In this document: positions 33,338 to 42,935 of the stretch, piece by piece
How the letters are laid out: every line of letters begins with the position of its first letter
Numbering within the stretch: position 1 is the first letter of the stretch
Assembly: GCF_037963865.1 (NCBI RefSeq)
Contig: NZ_CP150170.1
Span: 248,001 to 312,000, forward strand
Length of the DNA: 64,000 nt
Direction: 5' to 3'
Origin: Paenibacillus sp. FSL R10-2734
GTDB taxonomy: Bacteria; Bacillota; Bacilli; Paenibacillales; Paenibacillaceae
Made by a program: the position numbers and the translations under genes
Notes under the pieces: model-generated
What the model was told of the DNA's origin: nothing
Databases searched by the model: none
What the model saw: only the letters and a program-made list of their open reading frames with translations

Positions 33338-34461
33338 AAAAGATGCTGATCTATGCCTATACCGAATTTAATTTGGGCGATGATTTATTCATTAAGGTGC
33401 TATGCGAAAGATATCCGGATACCGAATTTAGAATCTGTGCTCCACGCCTATACAAGCTTTGCTTCAAGGAGATTAAGAACCTCAAAGTGTATCCTTCGGA
33501 TTCCATCCTCCTAAGAGGCATTGGCTATATTTGCAGAAGGTTAAAGATACATAATGTGGCGCAACAATATTTGGTCAATCACTCAGATGGCGTTGTTCAT
33601 ATCGGCGGCTCGATTTTTATGCAGGCAGAGCATTGGGCAGAGCATTTCAAGAACGCGGAGGCCATTCGTAACAAGAATAAGCCCTACTATTTATTAGGAT
33701 CTAATTTCGGCCCTTATACAGATGAAGAGTACTATGAGGAGCACAAGTGGATCTTCAAGGACTACACAGATATCTGCTTCAGAGAACAATACTCTTATGA
33801 TTTATTTGATGATCTGGACAATGTCCGGTTAGCGCCAGATATTATTTTTCAGCTAGACCCGCCAGACCTTCACAGCGAACCCGAGGATTACATCGTCTTA
33901 TCCGTCATTAAGCCTTCTGCGAAAGGTCTGAACGGTTTTGACAACCTCTATTATGAAAAAATGAAAGAACTCGCAATTTATTTCATTGAAAAAGGCTACG
34001 CTGTTCATTTTATGTCATTTTGCGAACACGAAGGCGATCAGCTAGCGATTGAAGAAATCCAGAGTCTTATGGGCTCCTCCTACGAGGACGCCATTCAAGT
34101 GCATTTATATAAAACAAATATGGAAGAAGTCTTGGCCGTTCTAGCCAAAGCTAGCTTTATTGTGGCTTCAAGATTCCATGCGATGATCCTGGGCTGGGTA
34201 TTTAACAAACCGGTGTTTCCCGTAGCTTACAGCAAAAAAATGATCAACGTAATGGAGGATGCCCACTTCAAAGGGTTATATGCCGATTTCACTACGCTGG
34301 AGCAGCTCCAGCCTGCGCAGGTTTTTGAAAGTATGACTACTCACTACATGGATGTAACAACGCAAGCAAAACAGGCCGAGAGACATTTCGAGCATCTGGA
34401 TACGTATTTATCGCTTTACGAAAGGAGGATACGTTATGAGAGCCAAGCGGAGCATTCTTAA
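33334..34461 (+). CDS. Polysaccharide pyruvyl transferase family protein
   Basis: A 375-residue protein of the pyruvyltransferase (CsaB/WcaK-like) family: the N terminus YTEFNLGDDLFIKVLC, central GGSIFMQAEHW, and the late VASRFHAMILGW motif. It probably adds a ketal-linked pyruvate to a sugar of the surface glycan made by this operon. In S-layer bacteria such pyruvylated wall polymers anchor SLH proteins. It shares 26 bases with the following flippase gene. Confidence 0.85.
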   Translation: MKKMLIYAYTEFNLGDDLFIKVLCERYPDTEFRICAPRLYKLCFKEIKNLKVYPSDSILLRGIGYICRRLKIHNVAQQYLVNHSDGVVHIGGSIFMQAEHWAEHFKNAEAIRNKNKPYYLLGSNFGPYTDEEYYEEHKWIFKDYTDICFREQYSYDLFDDLDNVRLAPDIIFQLDPPDLHSEPEDYIVLSVIKPSAKGLNGFDNLYYEKMKELAIYFIEKGYAVHFMSFCEHEGDQLAIEEIQSLMGSSYEDAIQVHLYKTNMEEVLAVLAKASFIVASRFHAMILGWVFNKPVFPVAYSKKMINVMEDAHFKGLYADFTTLEQLQPAQVFESMTTHYMDVTTQAKQAERHFEHLDTYLSLYERRIRYESQAEHS

Positions 34462-35983
34462 CTTATCCTTTGGACTGGGAAGTCAGCTCATCACGATCAT
34501 CCTTGGTTTTTTCATCCCCCGACTGATTATGGTGAACTATGGCTCAGAGGCCAATGGTTTGATCGCTTCTATCGTACAGATCATTAGCTATTTGGCTCTG
34601 CTGGAAGCCGGTGTTGGGGCAGCCTCTATTCAAGCACTTTATAAGCCGGTAGCTTCGGATAATAAGAACCATATCAACTCTATACTAGCCGCCACCTCCA
34701 GTTACTATAAAAAAACAGGCATTTACTATTTCTTCGCTGTCCTGCTACTCGCCATCGTGTATCCGCTAGTGATCTCGTCTGAAATCGATAAATTATCGAT
34801 TATGCTCATTATTTTACTTACAGGGATGGGCGGAGCGATCAATTATTATTTTCAAGGGAAATTCAAGGTTCTGCTCGCTGCCGAGGGTAAAAGCTATGTA
34901 GAGACTTCTATTGTCACTATGGCAAATATTCTGAACAATGTAATTCGGATTCTGTTATTACTTCAAGGTGTAAATATCATTGCTGTGCAAGCTTCCTATT
35001 TCATATTGACCATACTTCAAATCGTCGTCTTCTATATCTATATCAACAAGCATTACAAATGGATCAACCTAAACCTCAAACCGGACTATGAAGCGATTGG
35101 TCAAAAAAATTCCGTGTTAGTCCATGAGATCTCCTACTTAGTGTTCAGAAATACCGACGTGCTTATATTAACTATCTTTACGAATCTGAAAATTGTTAGC
35201 ATCTATGTCATGTACAATATGATTTTTACGATTGTAGATAACATCGTCCAGACCATAAACGGAAGTGTGAAGGCTGCCCTCGGGCAAAGCTATCATGAGA
35301 GCAAAGAAGCATTTATTAAATTTTATGATGCTTACGAAGTGTACTTTATGGGGCTGATCTTCTCAATTCTAACGGTGGCTTACATTCTAATTCTACCTTT
35401 TATGAAATTGTATACCGCTGGTGTAAACGACGTGAATTATATCGATATGTGGCTGCCCATCTTGTTCGTAGTCATCAAATTATTAACCAATGCCAGAGCT
35501 TCTTCCAATAATGTAATTACCATCGCCGGGCATTTCAAGAAAACACAAAACCGCTCCATTCTGGAATCCGCAATTAATCTGGTGGCTTCTGTTGTCTTCG
35601 TGATCTTCATGGGGATTTACGGTGTATTAATGGGAACGATAGCCGCCCTCTTATACCGCTCCATAGATATTGTGGTCTATGCCAGCAAACATCTGCTAGA
35701 TCGGAGCCCTTGGGTCACTTTTAGAAGATGGCTCACGAATGCAGTGATTTTTGTGGGTATTATTCTGATCACTACCACCATCGACATTCAAATTAATTCC
35801 TATTTTGCGATTATGATGTGGGGTGTCCTTTTAGGGCTTGTGATCCTGCCTATATATTTCGTGATCGCCTCTTTGATGGAACGGGAAGTTTTCCTGTATA
35901 CATGGGGTCATCTCAAAAAATATCGATATAAACTCAAGAGTAAACTTGCAGCTAGACCTAAGGTAAGTGGTTTGTCCAAATAA
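34436..35983 (+). CDS. Wzx-type polysaccharide flippase
   Basis: A 515-residue MATE/MOP-type membrane protein with about 12-14 helices. The N terminus has LSFGLGSQLITIILGFFIPR, and the family's conserved small residues follow. It would flip the lipid-linked glycan made by the neighbours. AAAGGAGGATACGTT precedes the ATG, and the gene overlaps the pyruvyltransferase gene. Confidence 0.88.
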   Translation: MRAKRSILNLSFGLGSQLITIILGFFIPRLIMVNYGSEANGLIASIVQIISYLALLEAGVGAASIQALYKPVASDNKNHINSILAATSSYYKKTGIYYFFAVLLLAIVYPLVISSEIDKLSIMLIILLTGMGGAINYYFQGKFKVLLAAEGKSYVETSIVTMANILNNVIRILLLLQGVNIIAVQASYFILTILQIVVFYIYINKHYKWINLNLKPDYEAIGQKNSVLVHEISYLVFRNTDVLILTIFTNLKIVSIYVMYNMIFTIVDNIVQTINGSVKAALGQSYHESKEAFIKFYDAYEVYFMGLIFSILTVAYILILPFMKLYTAGVNDVNYIDMWLPILFVVIKLLTNARASSNNVITIAGHFKKTQNRSILESAINLVASVVFVIFMGIYGVLMGTIAALLYRSIDIVVYASKHLLDRSPWVTFRRWLTNAVIFVGIILITTTIDIQINSYFAIMMWGVLLGLVILPIYFVIASLMEREVFLYTWGHLKKYRYKLKSKLAARPKVSGLSK

Positions 35984-36002
35984 AACATCAGGAGGTCCTG
36001 AA

Positions 36003-37319
36003 ATGGAGCATAGTGAGGTTTTGCAGCAAGCTTGTTACGTCTTTCTAAATGACCTAAATGATGAAATAAACCCTTCATCTGCCCATCAAATGGATAATAC
36101 GGAAATAGTCCAAAAATGCCGTCTAATTATAGATAAAGAACAAAATCCGCAAATCAAAGCCTTTTTAGAAACCTTATCTGAGGTGATCCATGCTTATCTC
36201 ACAGAGAGAGCTTCAGAGGATTCATTAAGGTTCTATCTCTCAGAGCAATTCAGTATCAAGAACGAAGAAATCGACGGGTTGATTCATAGGTTAGTCGCAA
36301 TCACAAAACAGTCTTCAGATACGGATAGTACTCACCCAGCAATCCGTCCATTAGCCGAGTATCCCAAGGTCAGTATCATTATCACTACTTACAATCGAAA
36401 GGGATTCCTATATCAAGCGATCCAAAGCATCTTAAAGCAAGACTATCCTCATAAAGAGATCACAGTGATCGACGATTGTTCTTCAGATGGCACGGAAGAG
36501 TTGATGTATCAAAGCTTCGGGGATGAGCCGCGAGTAATCTACATGCGGAATGAAACAAATAGCGGACCTGGCAATAATCGGCGGAAGGCCTTTGCTGCTC
36601 ATGCGGATGGAGAGTATGTTCTTTTTCTCGATGATGATGACTATCTGATTGATATGAATTACTTAAGTAAGGCAGTGGATTTTCATATCCTGCATCCTGA
36701 AATATCATTTGTAGCCGCTAATGTATTTCTAGAATATTCAAAGGCTAAGCAACTTAAGATCAGTAGTCTACAGCTAAGTAGAGTTATTAAGAAGCAAGAT
36801 TATTTCATGAATTTTGAGAAAAAAGGATACCCGAAGCCATCCTCCACATTAACAACTGTCTTTAAGCGTGAGGCCTTAATGGCTATGGATATCCTGCATA
36901 TGAACATGGTCAACGATGCTTCTATTTATCTGCGTTCCTTGTTGATCGGTGATGCTGGCTTTATTGATACCATTGCCGGTGTGTATAGATTACACGGGGA
37001 CAATATTACCTTTAATCTGAGTCAGGGATTCTTAATTGAGAATCTAGAAGAGAAGATGTTGATTAAGAATATGGCCGTTCAGAAATATGGATATAGCGAG
37101 CAAGAAATGACGGAATGGTTTAACCATAATGCTTATGATACGATTTCATACTATTTATTAAATTCTGCAAAAGACGCTACAGACTTTAAATTCATGTATC
37201 ATTGGGCCCTTAACCATTGCCCGCCGATCTACAATCAATTAAGAAATGAATTTCGTACGAAGCTGATTAAAAAGCAATTACTACGGATTTCGTTACTTCG
37301 AACACTGCTCGGAAGATGA
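36003..37319 (+). CDS. Family 2 glycosyltransferase with extra N-terminal domain
   Basis: A 438-residue protein. Residues about 1-120 are an acidic helical region I do not recognise. A GT2 domain follows (YPKVSIIITTYNRKGFLYQA, then LFLDDDDYLI with the metal-binding Asp cluster). ATG 36003 lies 7 bases after AGGAGG; the frame from 35967 includes upstream sequence. It is the last gene of the glycan operon, and its end overlaps the convergent aldolase gene by 27 bases. Confidence 0.88.
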   Translation: MEHSEVLQQACYVFLNDLNDEINPSSAHQMDNTEIVQKCRLIIDKEQNPQIKAFLETLSEVIHAYLTERASEDSLRFYLSEQFSIKNEEIDGLIHRLVAITKQSSDTDSTHPAIRPLAEYPKVSIIITTYNRKGFLYQAIQSILKQDYPHKEITVIDDCSSDGTEELMYQSFGDEPRVIYMRNETNSGPGNNRRKAFAAHADGEYVLFLDDDDYLIDMNYLSKAVDFHILHPEISFVAANVFLEYSKAKQLKISSLQLSRVIKKQDYFMNFEKKGYPKPSSTLTTVFKREALMAMDILHMNMVNDASIYLRSLLIGDAGFIDTIAGVYRLHGDNITFNLSQGFLIENLEEKMLIKNMAVQKYGYSEQEMTEWFNHNAYDTISYYLLNSAKDATDFKFMYHWALNHCPPIYNQLRNEFRTKLIKKQLLRISLLRTLLGR

Positions 37320-38405
37320 TTCACGCATTAGCTTATCGAGCAGCAGCAAAAATCCCTTCACCTCTTCTTTAGGGATGTCGGCATACTTGTCTCCGATACT
37401 AATCTCACAATAAGAACTATGGTCTCCCGTTGGTCTTATCGCTGCGCTTAAGCCGATTCCTGTTGCCTCATATACAGAAGACAGGATCGGTTCAAGGCTC
37501 TCCCTAGACATTTGAAAATGCATATGAAACATGTTGGAGACAGGCTCAGTAGGTAGCGTAGTTACGGCATGACATTGATTAACTAAAGCAGCAAGCTCCT
37601 TAGCCCCTTCATAATACTGCTGCATTTTACCCTCTCTTTGCCGGAAATAATAATCAGAGGAGATGATGTATGGGTAGAGGCTAATTAGGTCTCCACCATG
37701 CCGCCGTTTCCATATCTTCGATTGCTTCGTAAACTCCTCGCTACCTGCAAGAATCGCACCAGCAATCCCCCCGATTCCTTTATACAGTGAGATATAGACA
37801 CTATCAAAGAGTGCGCAGATCTCTGCAGCTGTCTTGCCATAATAGGGAAGCGTCTCAAGCAATCTTGCCCCATCCAAATGCAGCTTAATTCCGCGAGCTC
37901 GGCAATGTGCAGAAATCGCTTCAAGCTCTTTATATTCCGGTAACTGTCCGCCAATTTCGCGCTGCGGCAATTCAAGCAGCAGACAAGCAATATCTTCCTT
38001 CATATGTAACACATCATCCAAGGTGATTAGTCGATCCTTGTCCGCAAGGAGGACAGGCTCGATATGATGCAATTCCTTCAACCCATCCTGCTCATGGATC
38101 TCCAAGTGACATAAGGGATGATAGGCAACTCTCTTGAGTCCTTTTTCATCACACCATATTCTTAAGGCGATTTGCTGTGCCATCGTTCCACTCGGAAAGA
38201 AGACTGCTGTTTCTTTTCCAAGAAGCTTAGCCATCTCCGACTGAAAATCTTCAATGACCTTCCCAGATCCATAAATATCAGAGGCCGTACTGTTCTCTAC
38301 AACTTCAAAGGCTTCCTTCAAGACTTGCGCATCTCTATTTCCATGTCCTACGATTCGATAAGTCGTTTCATTAAATGCCTCTTGCACTGATTTTTTTCCG
38401 TTCAT
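37293..38405 (-). CDS. Threonine aldolase-like PLP enzyme
   Basis: A 370-residue fold-type I PLP enzyme of the beta-eliminating lyase/threonine aldolase family. SGTMAQQIALR, LHLDGARLLE and the PLP-lysine segment ISLYKGIGG are visible. It should cleave L-threonine or L-allo-threonine to glycine and acetaldehyde. The N terminus is longer than usual. ATG 38405 is preferred since GGAAGGGG lies upstream, but a TTG at 38459 would add 18 residues. It converges with the glycan operon. Confidence 0.8.
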   Translation of the reverse strand: MNGKKSVQEAFNETTYRIVGHGNRDAQVLKEAFEVVENSTASDIYGSGKVIEDFQSEMAKLLGKETAVFFPSGTMAQQIALRIWCDEKGLKRVAYHPLCHLEIHEQDGLKELHHIEPVLLADKDRLITLDDVLHMKEDIACLLLELPQREIGGQLPEYKELEAISAHCRARGIKLHLDGARLLETLPYYGKTAAEICALFDSVYISLYKGIGGIAGAILAGSEEFTKQSKIWKRRHGGDLISLYPYIISSDYYFRQREGKMQQYYEGAKELAALVNQCHAVTTLPTEPVSNMFHMHFQMSRESLEPILSSVYEATGIGLSAAIRPTGDHSSYCEISIGDKYADIPKEEVKGFLLLLDKLMRESSSEQCSK

Positions 38406-38562
38406 TCGATGAATTGCCCCTTCCGTGTTTGCTTTGTCCCTAATATAGACGAATTTCAAAATATCCCATCTTAATTTTACCCGATCTAAGGTGAAAAAAC
38501 ATGAACGCTGTGCTACAATATTGAAATTGCAAAGGCAATCTTAGGGAGGGTTATTGAATCAC

Positions 38563-39189
38563 ATGCTCATTATTGGTATCGCCGGCGGTACCGGCTCGGG
38601 AAAGACAACCGTAGCCCGCTCCGTCATTGACCGTCTTGGAACGGGAAAGGTAACTTTCATATCACAAGATAACTACTATAAGGATCATTCACACCTCAGC
38701 TTCGCTGAACGTGAATCCATCAATTACGATCATCCTTTCGCTTTCGACAATGAGCTGCTTATTGAGCATCTTAAATGTTTGCGAGAGGACAAGACTGCAT
38801 ATGCTCCGGTATATGACTTCACAGCACATGCCCGCTCCACTACGGAAACCGTAGAACTGCAACCAAACAACATTGTAATCATCGAGGGACTCCATGTTCT
38901 ATCCGACGAGAACCTCCGCGATATGCTCGACATCAAAGTATTTGTTGATGCTGACCCTGATGTTCGTATCCTCCGCCGAGTACTCCGGGATATCGAGGAA
39001 CGTGGCCGGAGTATCCAATCGATTCACCATCAATATTTAAGTACAGTTAAGCCAATGCACGAAGCTTTTATTGAGCCATCCAAGAAGTACGCCGATTTGA
39101 TTATCCCTGAAGGTGGCCACAACGAGGTTGGTATTCAGTTGCTGTCCATCTTGACCGAGAAGCATCTGACGAACGATTGGACGTCCTAA
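38563..39189 (+). CDS. udk: Uridine kinase
   Basis: A 208-residue uridine/cytidine kinase of normal length. The P-loop GIAGGTGSGKTTVA starts near residue 5; SQDNYYKD and NYDHPFAFD are the nucleoside-binding segments, and RRVLRDIEERGRS the lid. It phosphorylates uridine and cytidine in pyrimidine salvage. ATG 38563 is taken; GGGAGGG is 12 bases upstream, while the TTG at 38554 is only 3 bases from it. Confidence 0.93.
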   Translation: MLIIGIAGGTGSGKTTVARSVIDRLGTGKVTFISQDNYYKDHSHLSFAERESINYDHPFAFDNELLIEHLKCLREDKTAYAPVYDFTAHARSTTETVELQPNNIVIIEGLHVLSDENLRDMLDIKVFVDADPDVRILRRVLRDIEERGRSIQSIHHQYLSTVKPMHEAFIEPSKKYADLIIPEGGHNEVGIQLLSILTEKHLTNDWTS

Positions 39190-39216
39190 AGTTCTTAAAT
39201 ATCTAGTTCTAACCCT

Positions 39217-39247
39217 AGCTGTCGAGATTCTCTCGACAGCTTTTTTG
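39217..39247 (+). terminator. udk terminator
   Basis: AGCTGTCGAGA, 3-base loop, TCTCGACAGCT, then TTTTT. Strong intrinsic terminator 28 bases after the udk stop. Confidence 0.9.
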
Positions 39248-39349
39248 CGAGCTCATCCCCAAATCTGCAGTAGATTATTCAAAGAATAATCCCACCGCAT
39301 TTTGGTAATAGCTAATTTCACAGCAGCTTGCGGAAGAGGGATAACAACT

Positions 39350-40942
39350 ATGGGATTTCTGAACAGGACAATCACTAAAATATTCAAAAACCCTTCAATA
39401 GGGCAGCCCAACCCCACTAAAGAATTACCTAAAGAACCTCTCAAAGAGAACCTTCAAGATAATATTGAACACATAAAAACAGCGCTAGGCAATAGCACAG
39501 ACCTTGTAATCAGAGATTTCTTCATTGGGTCAAAGCAACAGATAAAGGCCGCTATTTTCTATACGGATGGACTGGCTGACAGTAAAGCTATTCAGGATTT
39601 CATTCTAGAGTCTCTTGTCTTAGAAATTCCAGATCTGAACTTAGAACCTGAGAAAGACAACTATTCCTTATTAAGAAATCACATGCTTACCGTAGGTGAT
39701 ATCAAAGATGCTACGGAGTTTAATTCTTTAATGACCTCCCTATTATCCGGAGATGTGATTCTCTTACTAGATGGATACGCCAAGGGCTTCACGATTGGTA
39801 TGCGTGGATGGAAAGATCGTGGTGTAACAGAAAGTGCCACCGAAACGGTGATCCGTGGACCTAAGGAAGCCTTCACAGAAAGCTTACGTACCAACACTGC
39901 CTTAATCCGCCGGAAAATAAAAGACCCTAACCTGTGGTTAGAAACGCAACCCATTGGACGGGTTACCCAAACAGATGTTGCGATTATGTATATCAACGGA
40001 ATTGTAGATGACGGGATTGTACAAGAAGTACATTCACGTTTAGATCGGATCGATGTTGATGGTATCTTGGAGAGTGGCTATATCGAGGAATTAATCGAGG
40101 ATGAAACCTACACTCCTTTTCCAATCATTCATCATACCGAACGTCCTGATGTTATTGCAGCTGCACTTATGGAAGGTAAAGTAGCCATATTAGTAGATGG
40201 AACACCAATAGTGATGACGGTTCCTACTACATTCGTTTCCTTCATGCAGACCGCTGAGGATTATTACCAACGTGCCGATGTCGGTACCTTAGTTCGGATG
40301 CTCCGTTATTTTTGTATATTCATTTCACTATTAGCTCCATCTTTATATGTAGCTATTACTACATTCCATCAAGAGATGTTGCCTACAACCCTACTCATTA
40401 GTTTGGCTGCTCAACGGGAAGGCGTACCGCTTCCAGCATTTATTGAAGCACTTTTAATGGAGCTTGCCTTTGAAATTCTGAGGGAAGCCAGTGTACGCAT
40501 GCCTCAAACCATAGCCCAATCTGTCTCCATTGTAGGAACTCTAGTCATTGGAACAGCAGCAGTAGATGCCGGCATTGTTTCTGCAGCCATGCTCATTGTC
40601 GTTGCTGTTACAGCGATCTCTAGCTTTGTTCTACCGGCCTTTGATCTCGCCCTGACGGTCAGAATGCTCCGTTTCCCAATGATGTTTCTAGCCGCTTCTT
40701 TCGGATTGTTCGGGATCATTATCGGGATTATTGCGATTGTTCTGCACATGTGCAGTTTACGCTCCTTTGGAGTTCCTTATATGAGCCCGCTAGCTCCATT
40801 TAATCTTGTTGATCAAAAGGACACCTTTTTCCGAATGCCTCGTTGGGCTATGTTTACCCGTCCTAAGCTAATCAATCAAAAAAATCTCGTTCGGGAAAAG
40901 AGTACACCACCGGAAAAACCGGGAGATCTAACGGAGGAATAA
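39350..40942 (+). CDS. gerKA: Spore germination receptor A subunit
   Basis: A 530-residue GerA-family protein: a large cytosolic N-terminal domain to about residue 300, with RVTQTDVAIMYINGIVDD, then about five membrane helices, and a Pro-rich C-terminal tail. It sits in the spore inner membrane and, with B and C subunits, detects nutrients to trigger germination. ATG 39350 follows GGAAGAGGG. It is the only A subunit for the three C-B-D modules that follow. The symbol marks the subunit class, not proven orthology to Bacillus gerK. Confidence 0.9.
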   Translation: MGFLNRTITKIFKNPSIGQPNPTKELPKEPLKENLQDNIEHIKTALGNSTDLVIRDFFIGSKQQIKAAIFYTDGLADSKAIQDFILESLVLEIPDLNLEPEKDNYSLLRNHMLTVGDIKDATEFNSLMTSLLSGDVILLLDGYAKGFTIGMRGWKDRGVTESATETVIRGPKEAFTESLRTNTALIRRKIKDPNLWLETQPIGRVTQTDVAIMYINGIVDDGIVQEVHSRLDRIDVDGILESGYIEELIEDETYTPFPIIHHTERPDVIAAALMEGKVAILVDGTPIVMTVPTTFVSFMQTAEDYYQRADVGTLVRMLRYFCIFISLLAPSLYVAITTFHQEMLPTTLLISLAAQREGVPLPAFIEALLMELAFEILREASVRMPQTIAQSVSIVGTLVIGTAAVDAGIVSAAMLIVVAVTAISSFVLPAFDLALTVRMLRFPMMFLAASFGLFGIIIGIIAIVLHMCSLRSFGVPYMSPLAPFNLVDQKDTFFRMPRWAMFTRPKLINQKNLVREKSTPPEKPGDLTEE

Positions 40943-40945
40943 ATC

Positions 40946-41509
40946 GTGAAACGAAAATCGCTTCTGATTTACGTTCTTATTCTCATGCAAATATTCCTAA
41001 CAAGTTGCTGGAGCCGACAGGAGCTAAACAAAATTGCGATTGCTGAAGGAATTGGATTCGATAAACATAGAGATCAATATCAAGTTTCTACACAAGTTGT
41101 GTTGCCCAGTCAAATTTAATACCTACTCTAAGGTAAAGGGCAGCATGCGGAATGGCAAACCACAAGTCAGTATCCAGCAACATATGGAAGCAGATTTAGC
41201 AGAGGTACAATGTAGAGATTTAGACCTAACGAACCCACAGACCATTACCGAATTAGAACAAAATATCAACAAGGAAGTTTCAGATCTATTCGAACGTACG
41301 ATTAAGAAAGTGCAAAAAGAATACAAAAGCGATATTTTTGGATTTGGCGAAGCCATCCATCGCTCTAATCCACAGGCATGGAAGAAGCTGAGGAATAATT
41401 GGGATCAATCCTTTGTTAATCTGCCGGTAAGCATAACAATGGATTGTAAGATTCGGTTGCTGGGAAAGCAACTAATTCTTTCTTGGAAGAAATGAAGAGA
41501 GATAACTAG
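40946..41509 (+). pseudogene. GerC-type lipoprotein gene, module 1, internally deleted
   Basis: Starts at GTG 40946 with ACGGAGGAAT upstream and encodes a normal lipoprotein beginning (lipobox LTSC, then WSRQEL). After VLPSQI at codon 57 it hits TAA, and the following sequence matches the C-terminal quarter of the intact paralogues (VKGSMRNGKPQVS to RLLGK). About 210 codons are missing. A single base is also lost near 41466 relative to the intact copies (AAAGCAACT against AAAGTGACT), shifting the last codons. The protein cannot work as a C subunit. Confidence 0.9.
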
Positions 41510-41523
41510 GAGTGAACGAAGCC

Positions 41524-42636
41524 ATGTTAGAAAAGGGAAAAATAAGTACCCGTCAGCTAGCCATTCTGGTTATGCTCCTTACTATTGGGGATTCTATCCT
41601 TATAATTCCCTCTTCCACTACACACTACGCCAGACAAAATGCCTGGATCTCCACTTTAATTGGGATGATAGCAGGTTTATTAGCAGTCTATATGTACAGC
41701 AAGTTCGCAAAATCATATCCAAAATTAACGCTTATTCAAGCGATTCAAAAGACCTTTGGAAAATGGATAGGGACTATTATATCCCTTACAGTTTTAATGT
41801 ATTTTCTTATGGTCGCCGTTGGAAGTATGCGAGAAATCGGTGATTTTGTGACCTCAGAAATGTTGCCTGGAACCCCTATTCCGGCCACTCTAATCTTATT
41901 TATACTGATCGTGATCATGGCATCGCGACTCGGTATTGAGGTTATAGGGCGAGCTAGCGAGATCTTCATTCCCATGTTCATTGTCTTATTTCTAATCCAG
42001 ACGAGTGCTATTATTCCTCAGATGGAAATGGTCAGAATGCTGCCCATATTGGAGGACGGAATAAAGCCTGTTCTAAGAGGGGCTATCTCCATCACTACTT
42101 ACACCTTTTTAGAAACAGTTGTCTTTCTCATGATACTTCCTTATGTAAATCAACAAAAAAAGATAACAAAGAGTTTCTTACTGGGTACGCTTCTAGGCGG
42201 TATTGTAATTTTCATTACGCTTATCGTTTCCATTCTGGTGCTAGGCCCGGATCTAACGACCAGAGATGTATATCCTAGTTATAACATCGCAAGGCGCATA
42301 TCTGTTGGTGGATTCTTCGAACGGGTTGAAGCCATGATAGCTCTACAGTGGATGTTAACTTTGTTCATAAAAGTAACTTTGTACTTCTATGCTTTCATTC
42401 TGGGGTTATCCCAATTATTAAACTTAAAAGAGTATCGAGTATTATCCTTACCCACAGGGATAATTTTAGTGGCACTCGCTCCACTCATTGCCCCGAATTT
42501 CACTTATTATAACGCTATTTTTGATAATTATTGGGTGTACTATGTTATAACCTTTGGGATATTTCTACCCTTGGTGTTATTAAGTGTGGGCATGTTTCGT
42601 AGAGCACTCAGCAAAGACTTGACATCTCGGAACTAA
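41524..42636 (+). CDS. gerKB: Germination receptor B subunit, module 1
   Basis: A 370-residue GerB-family permease-like protein with about ten helices (APC-type fold): MLEKGKISTRQLAILVMLLT at the N terminus and NAWISTLIGMIAG. B subunits are thought to bind the germinant in the membrane. ATG 41524 is preferred over GTG 41512, which abuts the AGGAG site. It is nearly the same as the module 2 copy. The preceding C gene of this module is dead. Confidence 0.9.
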   Translation: MLEKGKISTRQLAILVMLLTIGDSILIIPSSTTHYARQNAWISTLIGMIAGLLAVYMYSKFAKSYPKLTLIQAIQKTFGKWIGTIISLTVLMYFLMVAVGSMREIGDFVTSEMLPGTPIPATLILFILIVIMASRLGIEVIGRASEIFIPMFIVLFLIQTSAIIPQMEMVRMLPILEDGIKPVLRGAISITTYTFLETVVFLMILPYVNQQKKITKSFLLGTLLGGIVIFITLIVSILVLGPDLTTRDVYPSYNIARRISVGGFFERVEAMIALQWMLTLFIKVTLYFYAFILGLSQLLNLKEYRVLSLPTGIILVALAPLIAPNFTYYNAIFDNYWVYYVITFGIFLPLVLLSVGMFRRALSKDLTSRN

Positions 42637-42660
42637 AGATTGTATGGGAGGTTGTAAATA

Positions 42661-42891
42661 TTGAGTATAGTAGCGATCCTCATCATTGTAGCCGTTATTA
42701 TAGCCATCGAAGTGCCTCTTATGCTAAGGAAAAAATTAATCAAGGAGCTTTGGGTTTTTTCATTTCTTCTGTTGCTGGGAACTTTTTTTAGTCTGATTTA
42801 CGTAATGAATATCACGATCTCCGACCCATTAGCTTGGATGGTGTTCATCTATAAACCTGTAGCCGATATGGTAAATGCCTGGTTATCTTAA
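42661..42891 (+). CDS. Small two-helix D-type germination subunit, module 1
   Basis: A 76-residue protein with two hydrophobic helices (about 1-20 and 30-55) and the C-terminal FIYKPVADMVNAWLS. Small two-helix 'D' proteins accompany some Bacillus germinant receptors and tune their activity. TTG 42661 follows GGGAGGTTGTAAATA. An intact near-copy exists in module 3 and only a scar in module 2. Confidence 0.7.
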   Translation: MSIVAILIIVAVIIAIEVPLMLRKKLIKELWVFSFLLLLGTFFSLIYVMNITISDPLAWMVFIYKPVADMVNAWLS

Positions 42892-42935
42892 AAATAATGG
42901 GACCACACTCGAGAGAACTGACGGAGGAATACATC

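Noticed and set aside
41034..41495. 153-residue frame taken as a separate gene
   Set aside because: It is the shifted read-out of the deleted GerC-type gene; homology to the intact copies shows the break.
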